A DNA stretch of 64,000 nt from RYN-230 sp963782185 (GCA_963782185.1 CAWAJB010000019.1:372001-436000); one strand, 5' to 3'. Counted from the first letter of the stretch, positions 35,253 to 43,933 are shown. Translations and numbers: made by a program. Notes: generated by a model not told the origin, from the sequence alone.

Positions 35253-35403
35253 AACCTGAAAGTGGTGCCAGTGGGAGGCTTGGGGGCTGTGGGGCCTGTG
35301 GGGTTTGGCTGAGAGTCAGGTGGCCAGCGCGAGCGGGGGATCCGCGGGCTCCGGCGGCGGGCCTGGCGGGGTTGGCCGGCGGTCGGTACCGCCGCGCCGG
35401 CGT

Positions 35404-36594
35404 TCAGGTGCCGATGATGGCGTCGACGAACGCTTCCGGCTCGAACGGCGCCAGGTCGTCCGGGCCCTCGCCCAACCCGACCAGCTTGACCGGGACCCCC
35501 AGCTCACGCTGGACCGCGATGACGATGCCGCCCTTGGCCGTGCCGTCCAGCTTGGTCAGCACGATCCCGGTCACGTCCACCACCTCCGCGAACACCCGGG
35601 CCTGGCGGAGCCCGTTCTGGCCCGTGGTGGCGTCGAGGACGAGCAGGACCTCATCCACGGTGGCCCGCTTCTCGATGACCCGCTTGATCTTGCCGAGCTC
35701 GTCCATCAGGCCGGTCTTGGTGTGCAGCCGCCCCGCGGTGTCCACGATCACGGTGCTCGCCCGCTCGTCGATGCCGACCCGGACCGCTTCGAAGGCCACG
35801 CTGGCTGGATCGGCTCCCTCCCGGTCGGACCGGACCACCTCGGCCCCCGTCCGGCGGCCCCACGTCTCGAGCTGGTCGGCGGCGGCAGCGCGGAACGTAT
35901 CGGCCGCGCCGAGCACCACGGTCTGGCCCTCGCCGATGAGCGCCCGGCTGAGCTTCCCGACGACCGTGGTCTTGCCGGTCCCGTTGACCCCCACCACGAG
36001 CATGATGGAGGGCCGGTCCCCCCGGGACCCGGTGTGCAGGGTCCGGTCCATGTCCGGCCCGATCTGCTTGATGAGCTCGTTGCGCAGCATCGCGCGTACC
36101 TGGTCCGGGTCGCGGGTGCCGGTGACCTTCACCTGGGTCCGGAGTTCCTCGGTGATCTGGCGGGACGGCGCTACGCCCATATCCGCGGTGATCAGGGTGT
36201 CCTCGATGTCCTCCCAGGCCTGGTCGTCCAGAGCGTCGCGGGAGAGCAAGTTGAGCAGCGCGGAGCCGAACCCACCACGAGAGGCGGCCAGCCGCCCGCG
36301 GAGCCGGGTGAGGCGGCCGCGCATCGGGGCCGTGGGCGCCTCACGGGGGGCCGGCTCGGCGACGGGCGGGAGCACCGCCGACGGCGCGCCCTGTCCATCC
36401 TCCTCGGCCTGGTCCGCAGGTGGGGCCCTGGTCTGGCCCGCCGGCGGGGCCGCGGTCTGGCCAGCCTGCGGCCCGGGCACGGGCGGCCGGGGCGGCGCGC
36501 TGACGCGGCGGCGGCGCGGGAGGACCAGGAATGTGGTGCCGAGCCCCCCGACCACCAGGACGGCGACGACGATAAGAATGATCACAAGTTCCAT
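35404..36594 (-). CDS. ftsY: Signal recognition particle receptor FtsY (396 aa)
   Basis: SRP receptor GTPase at the membrane. N-terminal membrane segment MELVIILIVVAVLVVGGLGT, a Pro/Ala-rich linker, then NG domains with GVNGTGKTTVVGK, DTAGRLHTKTGLMDEL and TKLDGTAKGG. The N-terminal TM helix is characteristic of actinobacterial FtsY. The ATG at 36594 is chosen to start with this helix; the frame is open 23 codons further. It lies downstream of smc across a 385-bp repeat-bearing gap. Confidence 0.97.
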   Translation of the reverse strand: MELVIILIVVAVLVVGGLGTTFLVLPRRRRVSAPPRPPVPGPQAGQTAAPPAGQTRAPPADQAEEDGQGAPSAVLPPVAEPAPREAPTAPMRGRLTRLRGRLAASRGGFGSALLNLLSRDALDDQAWEDIEDTLITADMGVAPSRQITEELRTQVKVTGTRDPDQVRAMLRNELIKQIGPDMDRTLHTGSRGDRPSIMLVVGVNGTGKTTVVGKLSRALIGEGQTVVLGAADTFRAAAADQLETWGRRTGAEVVRSDREGADPASVAFEAVRVGIDERASTVIVDTAGRLHTKTGLMDELGKIKRVIEKRATVDEVLLVLDATTGQNGLRQARVFAEVVDVTGIVLTKLDGTAKGGIVIAVQRELGVPVKLVGLGEGPDDLAPFEPEAFVDAIIGT

Positions 36595-36979
36595 AACGGC
36601 CCCAGTCTGGCAGACTCCCCGGGCTGCGCTGTGCGGGCGCTGGCGGGATGGGGCCCCTGGCAATGGTGGGGCGGTCTCGTACCCCCGCCGGTCGCCGGCG
36701 GGATGGGGCCCCTGGCAATGGTGGGACGGTCTCGCACTTCCCGCGGGCGCTGGCGGGATGGGGCCCGTGGCAATGGCAAGGCGGTCTCGTACCCCCGCCG
36801 GTCGCTGGCGGGATGGGAACCGGTGAGCTGGTAGCGCGCTCCCCCAGCCGCGGACGTGAAGGGGCTCCCGAAGCAGATGAGGTGGTCCCGCGCTCCCCCA
36901 ACCCCGGCCTGGAGGGGCCGCCCGGCAGGTTGAGGCCGTCCCGCCGGTTCCGCCGCCCCGGGGGCGGCGGCCCTCCGGG
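36595..36979. other. Intergenic region between smc and ftsY, mostly repeats
   Basis: No gene is supported; open frames are low complexity and cross the repeats. It should include the ftsY promoter close to 36600-36640. The rest is occupied by the 55-bp array described separately and by decayed GGTCCCGCGCTCCCCCA-like blocks (~36880-36900). Confidence 0.5.
36642..36834. repeat. 55-bp tandem repeat (3.5 units) downstream of smc
   Basis: GGCGGGATGGG starts at 36642, 36697, 36752 and 36807, exactly 55 bp apart. Each unit contains GGCAATGG and GGCGGTCTCG followed by a run of C. The part GCGGTCTCG...CGCTGGC resembles the smc 3' coding end at 36983-37012 (GCGGTCTCGCGCTCCCGCAG...), suggesting the array was seeded by the gene's end. 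Confidence 0.85.
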
Positions 36980-38326
36980 TCAGGCGGTCTCGCGCTCCCG
37001 CAGCCGCTGGCTGACCACGGCCGAGACCCCGTCGCCGCGCATGCTGATCCCGTACAGCGCGTCAGCGATCTCCATGGTCCGCTTCTGGTGGGTGATGATC
37101 AGGAGCTGGGACACCGACCGCAGTTCCTCGAAGATGTGCAGCAGCCGCTGCATGTTCGTGTCATCGAGAGCGGCCTCGACCTCGTCGAGCACGTAGAACG
37201 GCGAAGGCCGGGCCTTGAAGATGGCCAGCAGGAAGGCGATCGCGGTCAGCGACCGCTCGCCGCCGGACAGCAGCGACATCCGCTTGACCTTCTTGCCCGG
37301 CGGCCGCGCCTCGAAGTCGATCCCGGTGGCCAGCATGTCGTCGGGCTCGGTGAGGATCAGCCGCCCCTCACCGCCGGGGAACAACCGGGAGAAGATCCCC
37401 TCGAACTCCCGGGCGGTGTCCTCGAAGGCCGACGCGAACACCTCCAGGACCCGGTCGTCCACCTCCTTGACGACGATCAGCAGGTCACGGCGGGTCTTCT
37501 TGAGGTCCTCGAGCTGGGTGGCCAGGAACGCGTGCCGTTCTTCCAGGGCCGCGAACTCTTCCAGGGCCAGCGGGTTCACCTTGCCAAGCTGGTCGAGCTG
37601 GCGCTGCGCGGCGGCGGCCCGGCGCTCCTGCTCGGCCCGGACGTACGGGATCGTCCCGGTGAGTACCTGCTGTTCCTCGCTGGGCGGAGCCGCCGGCACC
37701 AGAAGGCTTCCGTTGCCGGCGCCCTCAGCGCCCTCCTGCGCGTCGGGCGGGCCGTCCAGCGGGTCGGCGGCGAGCCCGGCGTCCGCAGGGCTCTCAGCGG
37801 CCGGTGCGGGGCTGGCCGGGGAATCGGGGCTGATAACCGGGACCGGGACGCCGGGGCCGTAGTCGGCGACCAGTTCTTCCGCCGAGACCGCGAACTCCTC
37901 GGCCGCCCGGGCCGCTAGCTGCTCCAGCCGCATCCGGTGCTCGGCGCGGGCCATCTCGGTGCCGTGTGCGGCGTCCACGACGCGGTCGAACTCGGCGGCC
38001 AGCTCGCGGACCTGGACGCGTACCTCCTTCAGCGCCACCGCCCGGCCCTTGCTGGCCTGCTCGGCGGCCTGCCGCTGCTCGCTGGCAGCGGCCAGGGAGC
38101 CGGCGAGCCGGGCCAGCGCGTGCGCGGCACCCTCGGCCACGGCGCGGGCCACGACGGCCTGGCGCTCACGCTGGATCCGGCGGGCCGCCGCGCGCTGCGC
38201 CGCCTGCCGTTCCGCCGCGGCCGTGGCGACGAGCGCGTCGGCCCGGCCCGCGATCGCCCGGAGCCGTTCCTCGGCGGTCCTGACCTCCAGCCGCGCTTCC
38301 ATTTCGGCGTTCCGGGCCGCCGTCAC
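36980..38326 (-). CDS. smc: SMC chromosome-segregation protein, C-terminal part (frameshifted from N-terminal part)
   Basis: Carries the second half of the C-terminal coiled coil (EMEARLEVRTAEERLRAIAG) and the C-terminal ATPase head: signature motif MSLLSGGERSLTAIAFLLAI, Walker B FYVLDEVEAALDD and the His-loop LLIITHQKRTMEIAD. The GTG at 38326 overlaps the stop of the N-terminal ORF (GTGA). However, the same frame stays open upstream and reads sense-like sequence back to ~38440, so the simplest view is a single-base frameshift in one smc gene. If real, the C-terminal head could be translated by coupling. Confidence 0.85.
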   Translation of the reverse strand: MTAARNAEMEARLEVRTAEERLRAIAGRADALVATAAAERQAAQRAAARRIQRERQAVVARAVAEGAAHALARLAGSLAAASEQRQAAEQASKGRAVALKEVRVQVRELAAEFDRVVDAAHGTEMARAEHRMRLEQLAARAAEEFAVSAEELVADYGPGVPVPVISPDSPASPAPAAESPADAGLAADPLDGPPDAQEGAEGAGNGSLLVPAAPPSEEQQVLTGTIPYVRAEQERRAAAAQRQLDQLGKVNPLALEEFAALEERHAFLATQLEDLKKTRRDLLIVVKEVDDRVLEVFASAFEDTAREFEGIFSRLFPGGEGRLILTEPDDMLATGIDFEARPPGKKVKRMSLLSGGERSLTAIAFLLAIFKARPSPFYVLDEVEAALDDTNMQRLLHIFEELRSVSQLLIITHQKRTMEIADALYGISMRGDGVSAVVSQRLRERETA

Positions 38327-40779
38327 CTGCCCGGCCAGGGCCTCCCGGTCGGGGGCGGGCTCCCCCTCGTCCCGCGGGCCGCTGCCCTCGGCGGCCCCCT
38401 GGATGGACGCCGGCTGGGCCGGCCGTCCGCGTCCGGCCCGGCCTCAGCCTCGGACTCGGCCAGCCTCTCTTCCAGCTGGACGACCGAGGCCTGGCTGGCC
38501 TCGTGGGCGCGGTGGGCCTGGTCGATCGAGGCTTCCAGCCGCTGCGCCTCGTCGCGGGCGGCCCGTGCCGCGCCCGCCAGCCGGCCGAGCCGGCCGGAGA
38601 CCTCCGCGGCTGCCGCGTCCACCTCGCGCAGCGCCGCCTGGGCCTTGGCCACGGCCTGGCCCGCCTGGTCCTCGGCCTCGAGGGCCAGCGCGAGCTGCTC
38701 GGCGGCCTGATCGCAGCGTTCCTCGACGGCCTGCAGCCCGGCGGCGGCCTCGTCCGCCACGCTGCGGAGGGTGAACTCACTGGCTGGCCGGGCCGAGCCG
38801 CCCGAGGCCCAGTGGGCACCGAGCACGTCACCATGCCGGGTGACCACACGGAGCGCCGGGTACGTGCTGACCAGTTCCCGGGCCTGGGCCAGGTCGGCGG
38901 CCACGACGATGCCGGCCAGCAGCCCGGCCAGCGCCGGCGCCAGCCCGTCCGGGGCCTGGACCAGCGCGAGGGCGGGCTGGGCCCCGTCCGGGAGCTGGAC
39001 ACCCGGCGGCAGGCCGCCATCTGCCGGCGGCGCCGGAGCACCCGGTGACCCGGGAGCGATCATCAGGCCCGCGCTGCCCGCGTCCTCATCCCTGAGCACC
39101 TCGAGGATGGCCACGGCGGCGTCGAGGCCGGTGACCGCGACTGCGTCCGCCGCACCGCCCAGGGCGGCCGCGATGGCTTCCTGGGCCCCGGCGTCCACGC
39201 TCACCAGCGCCGCCACCCCGCCCAGCACCCCCGGGTACTTCTCCGGGTCGCTCAGCAGCATTCCCGAGGCGTCCTTGCCGGTGCGCAGCGCGTGCACGCC
39301 TTCCCGAAGCGCCTGGACCCGCGCCTGCAGCGCGGCCCGCTGGGCGCTCGACTCACGCTCGGCGGCGCGTCGCTCCGTGACCAGCGCGGAGGCTTCGGCC
39401 AGCACGGCGCCGGCCTGTTCGTGGTCCCCGGCCAGCCCGGCGCGGTCGTCGTCGCGCCCGGCGCACAGTTCCTGAAGCTCCTCGTACTCCTGCCGGGCCT
39501 GCTCGGCCCGGGTGCGGGCCTGCTCGACCGCGTCGGCCAGCCGGCCGGCCTCCTCCTGCGCGGCGGACGCCTTGCTCCGCGCGGCTCCCACCTGGGCACG
39601 CAGCCGGGACAGGCGCTCGGCTCGCACGGCCTCCGCGCGGACGCTGGCCGCGAGCCGCCGTTCTTCCTCGGCGAGCGCGGTTTCCGCCACAGTGCGCTGG
39701 CCGGTGGCGGCGGACAGCTGTTCCCGCGCCGTCTCCAGCCGCTCACCGAGGACGGCCTCCTGCTCGCGCAGGGTCTCCGCCTCGGCCTCCAGCTCCTGCG
39801 GGTCCCGGCCCGGGCGGGGCGCGTCCGGCTGGGCCACCAGGTGGCTGTGCCGCTCCTGGGCCAGGCTGGCCACGCCGCGGAGGCGCTCGGAGAGAGCCGA
39901 CAGCGCGAACCAGGCTTCCTGCGCGGCGGCGAGGCGCGGAGCGTGCTGCTGCTCGTCGCTGTCGAGCTCGGCCTCACGCTGGCGCGCCTGGGCCAGGACA
40001 CGCTCCAGCTCGGCGCGGCGGGCCTGTGCGGCAGCCTCGTCGGTCTGGTCACGCTCCAGCGCGGCGGACGCGGTCACATAATCATCGGCGAGCAGCCGCA
40101 GCCGGGCGTCGCGGAGATCGGCCTGGATAACGGCGGCCCGGCGGGCGATGGCCGCCTGGCGGCCGAGCGGCTTGAGGCGTCGTTTCAGCTCCGCGGTCAG
40201 GTCCACCAGCCTGGTCAGGTTGGCCTGCATCGCCTCGAGCTTGCGCAGCGCCTTCTCTTTGCGGCGCCGGTGCTTCAGTACCCCGGCCGCTTCCTCGATC
40301 AGGGCCCGCCTGGCCTCCGGGCCGGCGTGCAGCACCTGGTCGAGCTGGCCCTGGCCGACGATCACGTGCATCTCGCGGCCCAGGCCCGAGTCGGACAGGA
40401 GTTCCTGCACGTCGAGCAGGCGGCAGTGGTCGCCGTTGATCGAGTACTCGCTCTGCCCGGACCGGAAGAGCAGGCGGCTGATTGTCACCTCGGCGTAGTC
40501 GATGGGCAGGGCGCCGTCGCTGTTGTCGATGGTGAGCGTGACCTCGGCCCGGCCCAGAGGGGGGCGCGACGCGGTCCCGGCGAAGACCACGTCCTCCATC
40601 TTGCCGCCGCGCAGGGTCTTCACGCCCTGCTCGCCCATGACCCAGGAGAACGCGTCCACCACGTTGGATTTGCCTGACCCGTTGGGGCCGACGATGCAGG
40701 TGATTCCCGGCTCGAAGCGCAGGGTGGTGGCGGAGGCGAACGATTTGAAGCCGCGCAGGGTGAGGGTCTTCAGGTACAC
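38323..40779 (-). CDS. smc: SMC chromosome-segregation protein, N-terminal part (frameshift near its 3' end)
   Basis: Includes the N-terminal head with Walker A (IVGPNGSGKSNVVDAFSWVM), long coiled coil, hinge (KYPGVLGGVAALVSVDAGAQ ... LDAAVAILEVLRDEDAG) and the first part of the return coil up to LEERLAESEAEAGPDADG. After this the frame turns to Arg/Pro-rich nonsense (RPSRRPSRGPPRAAARGTRG) for ~35 codons and stops. Reading the -1 frame from about 38430 restores helix-forming sequence into the C-terminal ORF. Essential for chromosome compaction in most bacteria, so either a sequencing error, a real mutation or a split gene. Confidence 0.9.
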   Translation of the reverse strand: MYLKTLTLRGFKSFASATTLRFEPGITCIVGPNGSGKSNVVDAFSWVMGEQGVKTLRGGKMEDVVFAGTASRPPLGRAEVTLTIDNSDGALPIDYAEVTISRLLFRSGQSEYSINGDHCRLLDVQELLSDSGLGREMHVIVGQGQLDQVLHAGPEARRALIEEAAGVLKHRRRKEKALRKLEAMQANLTRLVDLTAELKRRLKPLGRQAAIARRAAVIQADLRDARLRLLADDYVTASAALERDQTDEAAAQARRAELERVLAQARQREAELDSDEQQHAPRLAAAQEAWFALSALSERLRGVASLAQERHSHLVAQPDAPRPGRDPQELEAEAETLREQEAVLGERLETAREQLSAATGQRTVAETALAEEERRLAASVRAEAVRAERLSRLRAQVGAARSKASAAQEEAGRLADAVEQARTRAEQARQEYEELQELCAGRDDDRAGLAGDHEQAGAVLAEASALVTERRAAERESSAQRAALQARVQALREGVHALRTGKDASGMLLSDPEKYPGVLGGVAALVSVDAGAQEAIAAALGGAADAVAVTGLDAAVAILEVLRDEDAGSAGLMIAPGSPGAPAPPADGGLPPGVQLPDGAQPALALVQAPDGLAPALAGLLAGIVVAADLAQARELVSTYPALRVVTRHGDVLGAHWASGGSARPASEFTLRSVADEAAAGLQAVEERCDQAAEQLALALEAEDQAGQAVAKAQAALREVDAAAAEVSGRLGRLAGAARAARDEAQRLEASIDQAHRAHEASQASVVQLEERLAESEAEAGPDADGRPSRRPSRGPPRAAARGTRGSPPPTGRPWPGR

Positions 40780-41077
40780 CTGCCGGCTCCCCTCCCCCTC
40801 TGGGTCCTAGCCACGTCCATGGGCCCTGCCATCTGAAGCCCTGTCATCTGGAAGCCCCTGTCACCTGAGGGCCCTGTCACCTGGGCGTCCGGCGCGGGCG
40901 CGCCGCCCCGCAGGCCCGGGTCCGCCGGAAACCCCGTGCAACGCTGCTCCGGCACCCGACTGACCGCACCTTACCGTGAGGAGCCGACGTTCCCGTGGAT
41001 TCGCGGTAACCCCGCAGGTCCGGGGCGGGGCCGCATGTCGCCGGCACGGCGCCGCGGTAGCGGCGAGGACCTGGCCA
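40780..41077. other. Intergenic region upstream of smc
   Basis: No credible gene. It includes the smc promoter region and, at 40844-40885, short near-repeats of CCTGTCACCTGAGGGCC. One long minus-strand frame (40877-41578) is Gly/Pro/Arg-dominated, crosses the adjacent array and lacks a ribosome site. Confidence 0.45.
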
Positions 41078-41310
41078 GACCCGCCGCGCAAGCCGCGAGG
41101 ACCTGGCCAGACCCGCCGCGGAACCCGCGAGGACCTGGCCAGACCCGCCGCGGAAGCCCGGACCCGTGAGACCGGCCGGACCCGCCGCGGAAGCCCGGAC
41201 CCGTGAGACCGGCCGGACCCGCCGCGGAAGCCCGGACCCGTGAGACCGCCCGGACCCGCCGCGGAAGCCCGGACCCGTGAGACCGCCCGGACCCGCCGGG
41301 GTCACCGGAA
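41078..41310. repeat. Compound 32/37-bp tandem repeat array between smc and mutM
   Basis: GACCCGCCG occurs at 41078, 41110, 41142, 41179, 41216, 41253 and 41290. The first spacings are 32 bp (GAGGACCTGGCCAGACC type), the last four 37 bp (GGAAGCCCGGACCCGTGAGACC type). All units share GACCCGCCGCGGAA. Two related families are thus joined in one array. Units are contiguous with no unique spacers, excluding CRISPR. Confidence 0.92.
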
Positions 41311-41513
41311 CGGCCGCCTGGCCCGTGGCAGCGGGCTCCGCCGCATGCGGGTGAAGGCAGCCCGACAGGCCGCCCAGGATCGTGCCCAGCCTGGGACGGC
41401 AAGAAAAATTACCGGGGGAACGCCAAGTCTTTACCGGCGTACCAGGAAATACCGGGAGACCAGCGAACAGGGACGCCTCAGCGTCCCTGGTTCGTCGTAA
41501 CTGCAGCGGCGCC

Positions 41514-41708
41514 TCAGGTGAGGGCCGGCTCGCGCTCCCTATCAGCAACGAGCAGTTCGGGGCCGACTTCCGCAGCAAGCGCGTCGTTCATATCCTGGAG
41601 CCTGACGAGCTCAGCCTCCAGGTCGCGTACTCGCTGCTGAAGGCGGCGCATCTCAGAGACGATGCGGGGATCTGGCCCGCCGACGTGGCCGAGTAGAGCC
41701 TTCGCCAT
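41514..41708 (-). CDS. Small coiled-coil protein (64 aa)
   Basis: MAKALLGHVGGPDPRIVSEM, then a clear heptad helix (RRLQQRVRDLEAELVRLQDM). GTGGAGGA lies ~10 nt before the ATG. The sequence is typical of a small, unannotated actinobacterial family with this same LLGHVGGPDPR opening. No catalytic residues; probably dimeric through the coiled coil. Function unknown. It lies between mutM and the smc array; base composition drops upstream, consistent with its own promoter. Confidence 0.75.
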   Translation of the reverse strand: MAKALLGHVGGPDPRIVSEMRRLQQRVRDLEAELVRLQDMNDALAAEVGPELLVADREREPALT

Positions 41709-41750
41709 TGTAATGGGTCCTCCACACTGAGTGACCAGAGTGGGCGCACA

Positions 41751-41764
41751 CGCGAAGATTCGCG
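41751..41764. promoter_or_regulatory. Candidate operator palindrome upstream of the small coiled-coil gene
   Basis: CGCGAAGATTCGCG, a perfect inverted repeat (6-bp arms, 2-bp centre), lies 43 bp upstream of the ATG in a locally AT-richer stretch. It could be a regulator site; it could also be chance. No known binding motif is matched. Confidence 0.25.
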
Positions 41765-41813
41765 ATAGTGCGCGCAGGTGACACCACTAGGGTCCCACCC
41801 CGCGAGTATCCGG

Positions 41814-42692
41814 TCAAGTTGAGCGATCGTGCAGGTCACGATGATACCGCCGGGAGCGCGGTTGCGGTTGGCAACGCGGGCAGCTGTAGGCAGATCGATT
41901 CATGAACGCATCGCGGCGGATAGGTGTCCCGCACCTCAGACAGGGTTTCCCTTCCTGCCCGTATACGCAGAGTGACCGCGAGAAGTAGCCGCTCTCCCCG
42001 TTCACGTTCACGTAGAGACTGTCGAACGAGGTCCCCCCGGCCTGCAGCGCGTCCGCCAGGACCTCCCGGACCGCCGCGAGGACCTGGGCCGCCTCGGCCC
42101 GGCTCAGCGTGTCGGTGGCCCGGGCCCAGTGCAGCCGGGCCCGCCAGAGCGCCTCGTCAGCGTAAATGTTGCCGATCCCGCTGACCAGCGACTGGTCGAG
42201 CAGCGCCCGCTTGAGGCCGGTCCGCCGGGCGCGCAGTCGGTCGATGAACGCACCGTCGTCGAAGGCCGGCTCGAACGGGTCGGGCGCGATGTGAGCGATC
42301 AGGGCCGGCAGTTCCGCGCCGCCCCTGGCCCAGACCAGGTGGCCGAACGTGCGCTGGTCGGTGAAACGCAGGTCGGGACCGTGGTCGGTGAAGCTGAACC
42401 GGGCCCGGACATGCCCGGACACGGGACGCCCCGGATCGCCGACGAGCAACTGCCCGCTCATCCCCAGATGAGCGAGCAGGGCGTCCTCGCCGAGCGGCAG
42501 CCAGAGGTACTTGCCCCGGCGGCGTGCGCCGGTGAAGGTCCTGCCGCGCAGCACGGCCTCGAAGTCGGCCGGCCCGGGCAGGTGGCGCCGCACGGCGCGG
42601 GGGTGCAGCACCTCGACGGTGTCGATGGTGCGCCCGACCACGTGCTTGTCGAGGCCGCTGCGGACGGTTTCGACCTCGGGGAGCTCCGGCAC
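41814..42692 (-). CDS. mutM: Formamidopyrimidine-DNA glycosylase MutM/Fpg (292 aa)
   Basis: Excises 8-oxoguanine and ring-opened purines and nicks the site. N-terminal MPELPEVETVRSGL with the catalytic Pro and Glu after Met removal, GKYLWLPLG, helix-two-turn-helix VSGIGNIYADEALW, and the zinc finger CLRCGTPIRRDAF...SCPRC. Length slightly above average due to a basic C-terminal tail. It lies 2 bp from the rnc stop, so rnc and mutM are co-transcribed. Confidence 0.97.
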   Translation of the reverse strand: MPELPEVETVRSGLDKHVVGRTIDTVEVLHPRAVRRHLPGPADFEAVLRGRTFTGARRRGKYLWLPLGEDALLAHLGMSGQLLVGDPGRPVSGHVRARFSFTDHGPDLRFTDQRTFGHLVWARGGAELPALIAHIAPDPFEPAFDDGAFIDRLRARRTGLKRALLDQSLVSGIGNIYADEALWRARLHWARATDTLSRAEAAQVLAAVREVLADALQAGGTSFDSLYVNVNGESGYFSRSLCVYGQEGKPCLRCGTPIRRDAFMNRSAYSCPRCQPQPRSRRYHRDLHDRST

Positions 42693-42694
42693 GG

Positions 42695-43714
42695 TCAGTC
42701 GCCGGCTGGCTCGTCCCCGGGCGGGACGGAGGGAGGGGATGCGGGGCCCGCCCTATGACCGGTCGCGGGGTCTCCGGCCGCGGCATTCCCCGGCGTGGCA
42801 TTTCCGGCCGCGGGGTCTCCGGCGCGCCTGCCGGCCCCCGTGTCCCCCGTAGCCGGATGGGCACCGTTGGCCTGCTGGGCGGGGGCTGCGCCCGGGCCGT
42901 TCCCGGCCGGGCCGTTCCCGGCCGGGCCGTGCCCCGCCGGGCCGTGCCCCGCCGGGCCGTTCCCCGCCGGGCCGTCCGGGGCGGTCTCTGCGGCACTCTC
43001 GGTCCCGTTGCTGATGGCTTTCCAGGCCGCCTCCGCCGCCTGCTGCTCAGCTTCCTTCTTCGAGCGCCCCGATCCGGATCCGTACGCGCGGCCGCCCACG
43101 CGGACCGTGGCCCGGAAGAACTTCTGGTGGTCGGGGCCGCTCTCCTCGACGTGGTACTCGGGGACCCCGAGGAAGCCCGAGGCGGTGAGCTCCTGCAGGG
43201 AGGTCTTCCAGTCCAGCCCGGCCCCGAGTCCCGCGGAGCGGTCGATGACCGGGTCGAACAGCCGGTGCACGAGATTGTGCGCGGCGACCAGGCCGCACTC
43301 GTGGTACACCGCGCCGATCAGGGCCTCGAGCGTGTCGGCCAGGATCGACGATTTGTCCCGGCCGCCGGTGCCTTCCTCGCCCCGGCCGAGCCGCACGTAG
43401 GACCCGAGCCGCAGGGACCTGGCCACGTCGGCGAGCGCCCGCATCTGGACCACGGCTGCCCGCAGCTTGGCCAGCTGGCCCTCGGGCAGGTCGGGATACC
43501 TGCGGAACAGGGTGTCGGTGACGATCAGGCCGAGGACCGCGTCCCCGAGGAACTCCAGCCGCTCGTTGGTGGGCAGGCCACCGTTCTCATACGCATAGGA
43601 CCGGTGCGTGAGGGCGCGCTCCAGCAACCCCGGGCTCAGCCCGGTGTCGATGACCCGCAGCAGCTCCGAACCGTCAGGTCCGCCTGCCGCGCCGCCGTTT
43701 GAGCCGCCTCTCAC
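42695..43714 (-). CDS. rnc: Ribonuclease III with repeat-rich C-terminal tail (339 aa)
   Basis: Processes rRNA precursors and double-stranded RNA. RNase III motif NERLEFLGDAVLGLIVTD, second acidic site DTLEALIGAVY, and a C-terminal dsRNA-binding domain (DWKTSLQELTAS, SKKEAEQQAAEAAWKAI) ending near residue 235. The last ~100 residues are Gly/Pro/Ala-rich, with GPAGN/GPAGH pentapeptides from five 15-bp units; usual length is ~230-270. GTG start just after rpmF. Part of the coaD-DUF177-rpmF-rnc-mutM cluster. Confidence 0.96.
   Translation of the reverse strand: MRGGSNGGAAGGPDGSELLRVIDTGLSPGLLERALTHRSYAYENGGLPTNERLEFLGDAVLGLIVTDTLFRRYPDLPEGQLAKLRAAVVQMRALADVARSLRLGSYVRLGRGEEGTGGRDKSSILADTLEALIGAVYHECGLVAAHNLVHRLFDPVIDRSAGLGAGLDWKTSLQELTASGFLGVPEYHVEESGPDHQKFFRATVRVGGRAYGSGSGRSKKEAEQQAAEAAWKAISNGTESAAETAPDGPAGNGPAGHGPAGHGPAGNGPAGNGPGAAPAQQANGAHPATGDTGAGRRAGDPAAGNATPGNAAAGDPATGHRAGPASPPSVPPGDEPAGD
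42894..42968 (-). repeat. 15-bp tandem repeat (5 units) in the rnc C-terminal tail
   Basis: Units GGGCCGTTCCCGGCC (42894, 42909), GGGCCGTGCCCCGCC (42924, 42939) and GGGCCGTTCCCCGCC (42954), plus a partial sixth. They encode Gly-Pro-Ala-Gly-Asn/His pentapeptides. Confidence 0.93.
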
Positions 43715-43733
43715 GCCGTGCCCTTCCAGCGCA

Positions 43734-43910
43734 TCAGTTGGGGGTGATCACCTGACGGCGGTTATAGGTCCCGCACGTCGGGCAGGCCGTGTGCGGAAGC
43801 TTCGGGTCCCGGCACTGTGGGCAGCGGACCAGGGCCGGCGCGGTCGCCTTCCACTGGGACCGGCGGGACCGCGTGTTGCTGCGGGACATCCGCCGCTTGG
43901 GAACAGCCAC
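43734..43910 (-). CDS. rpmF: 50S ribosomal protein L32, zinc-finger type (58 aa)
   Basis: AVPKRRMSRSNTRSRRSQWK is the diagnostic N-terminus. CPQC...CPTC form the zinc knuckle. The GTG at 43910 has AAGGAG 7 nt upstream and gives the standard start (M)AVPKRR; another GTG two codons earlier is too close to this site. Length normal. Directly follows the DUF177 gene, the usual pairing. Confidence 0.97.
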   Translation of the reverse strand: MAVPKRRMSRSNTRSRRSQWKATAPALVRCPQCRDPKLPHTACPTCGTYNRRQVITPN

Positions 43911-43933
43911 GTTCACTCTCCTTAGTTCTGAAC

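Noticed and set aside
36648..37196. 182-aa plus-strand ORF downstream of smc
   Set aside because: Lies in the 55-bp array and antisense to the smc 3' end; low complexity.
38323..38440. Programmed frameshift in smc
   Set aside because: No slippery heptamer or downstream structure evident, and programmed shifting is not known for smc; sequencing error or mutation is simpler.
41078..41310. Possible CRISPR array (regular 32/37-bp units)
   Set aside because: Units are contiguous with no unique spacers, and no cas genes are in the window.
40877..41578. 233-aa minus-strand ORF
   Set aside because: Gly/Arg/Pro composition, crosses a non-coding tandem array, no ribosome-binding site, no recognisable domain.
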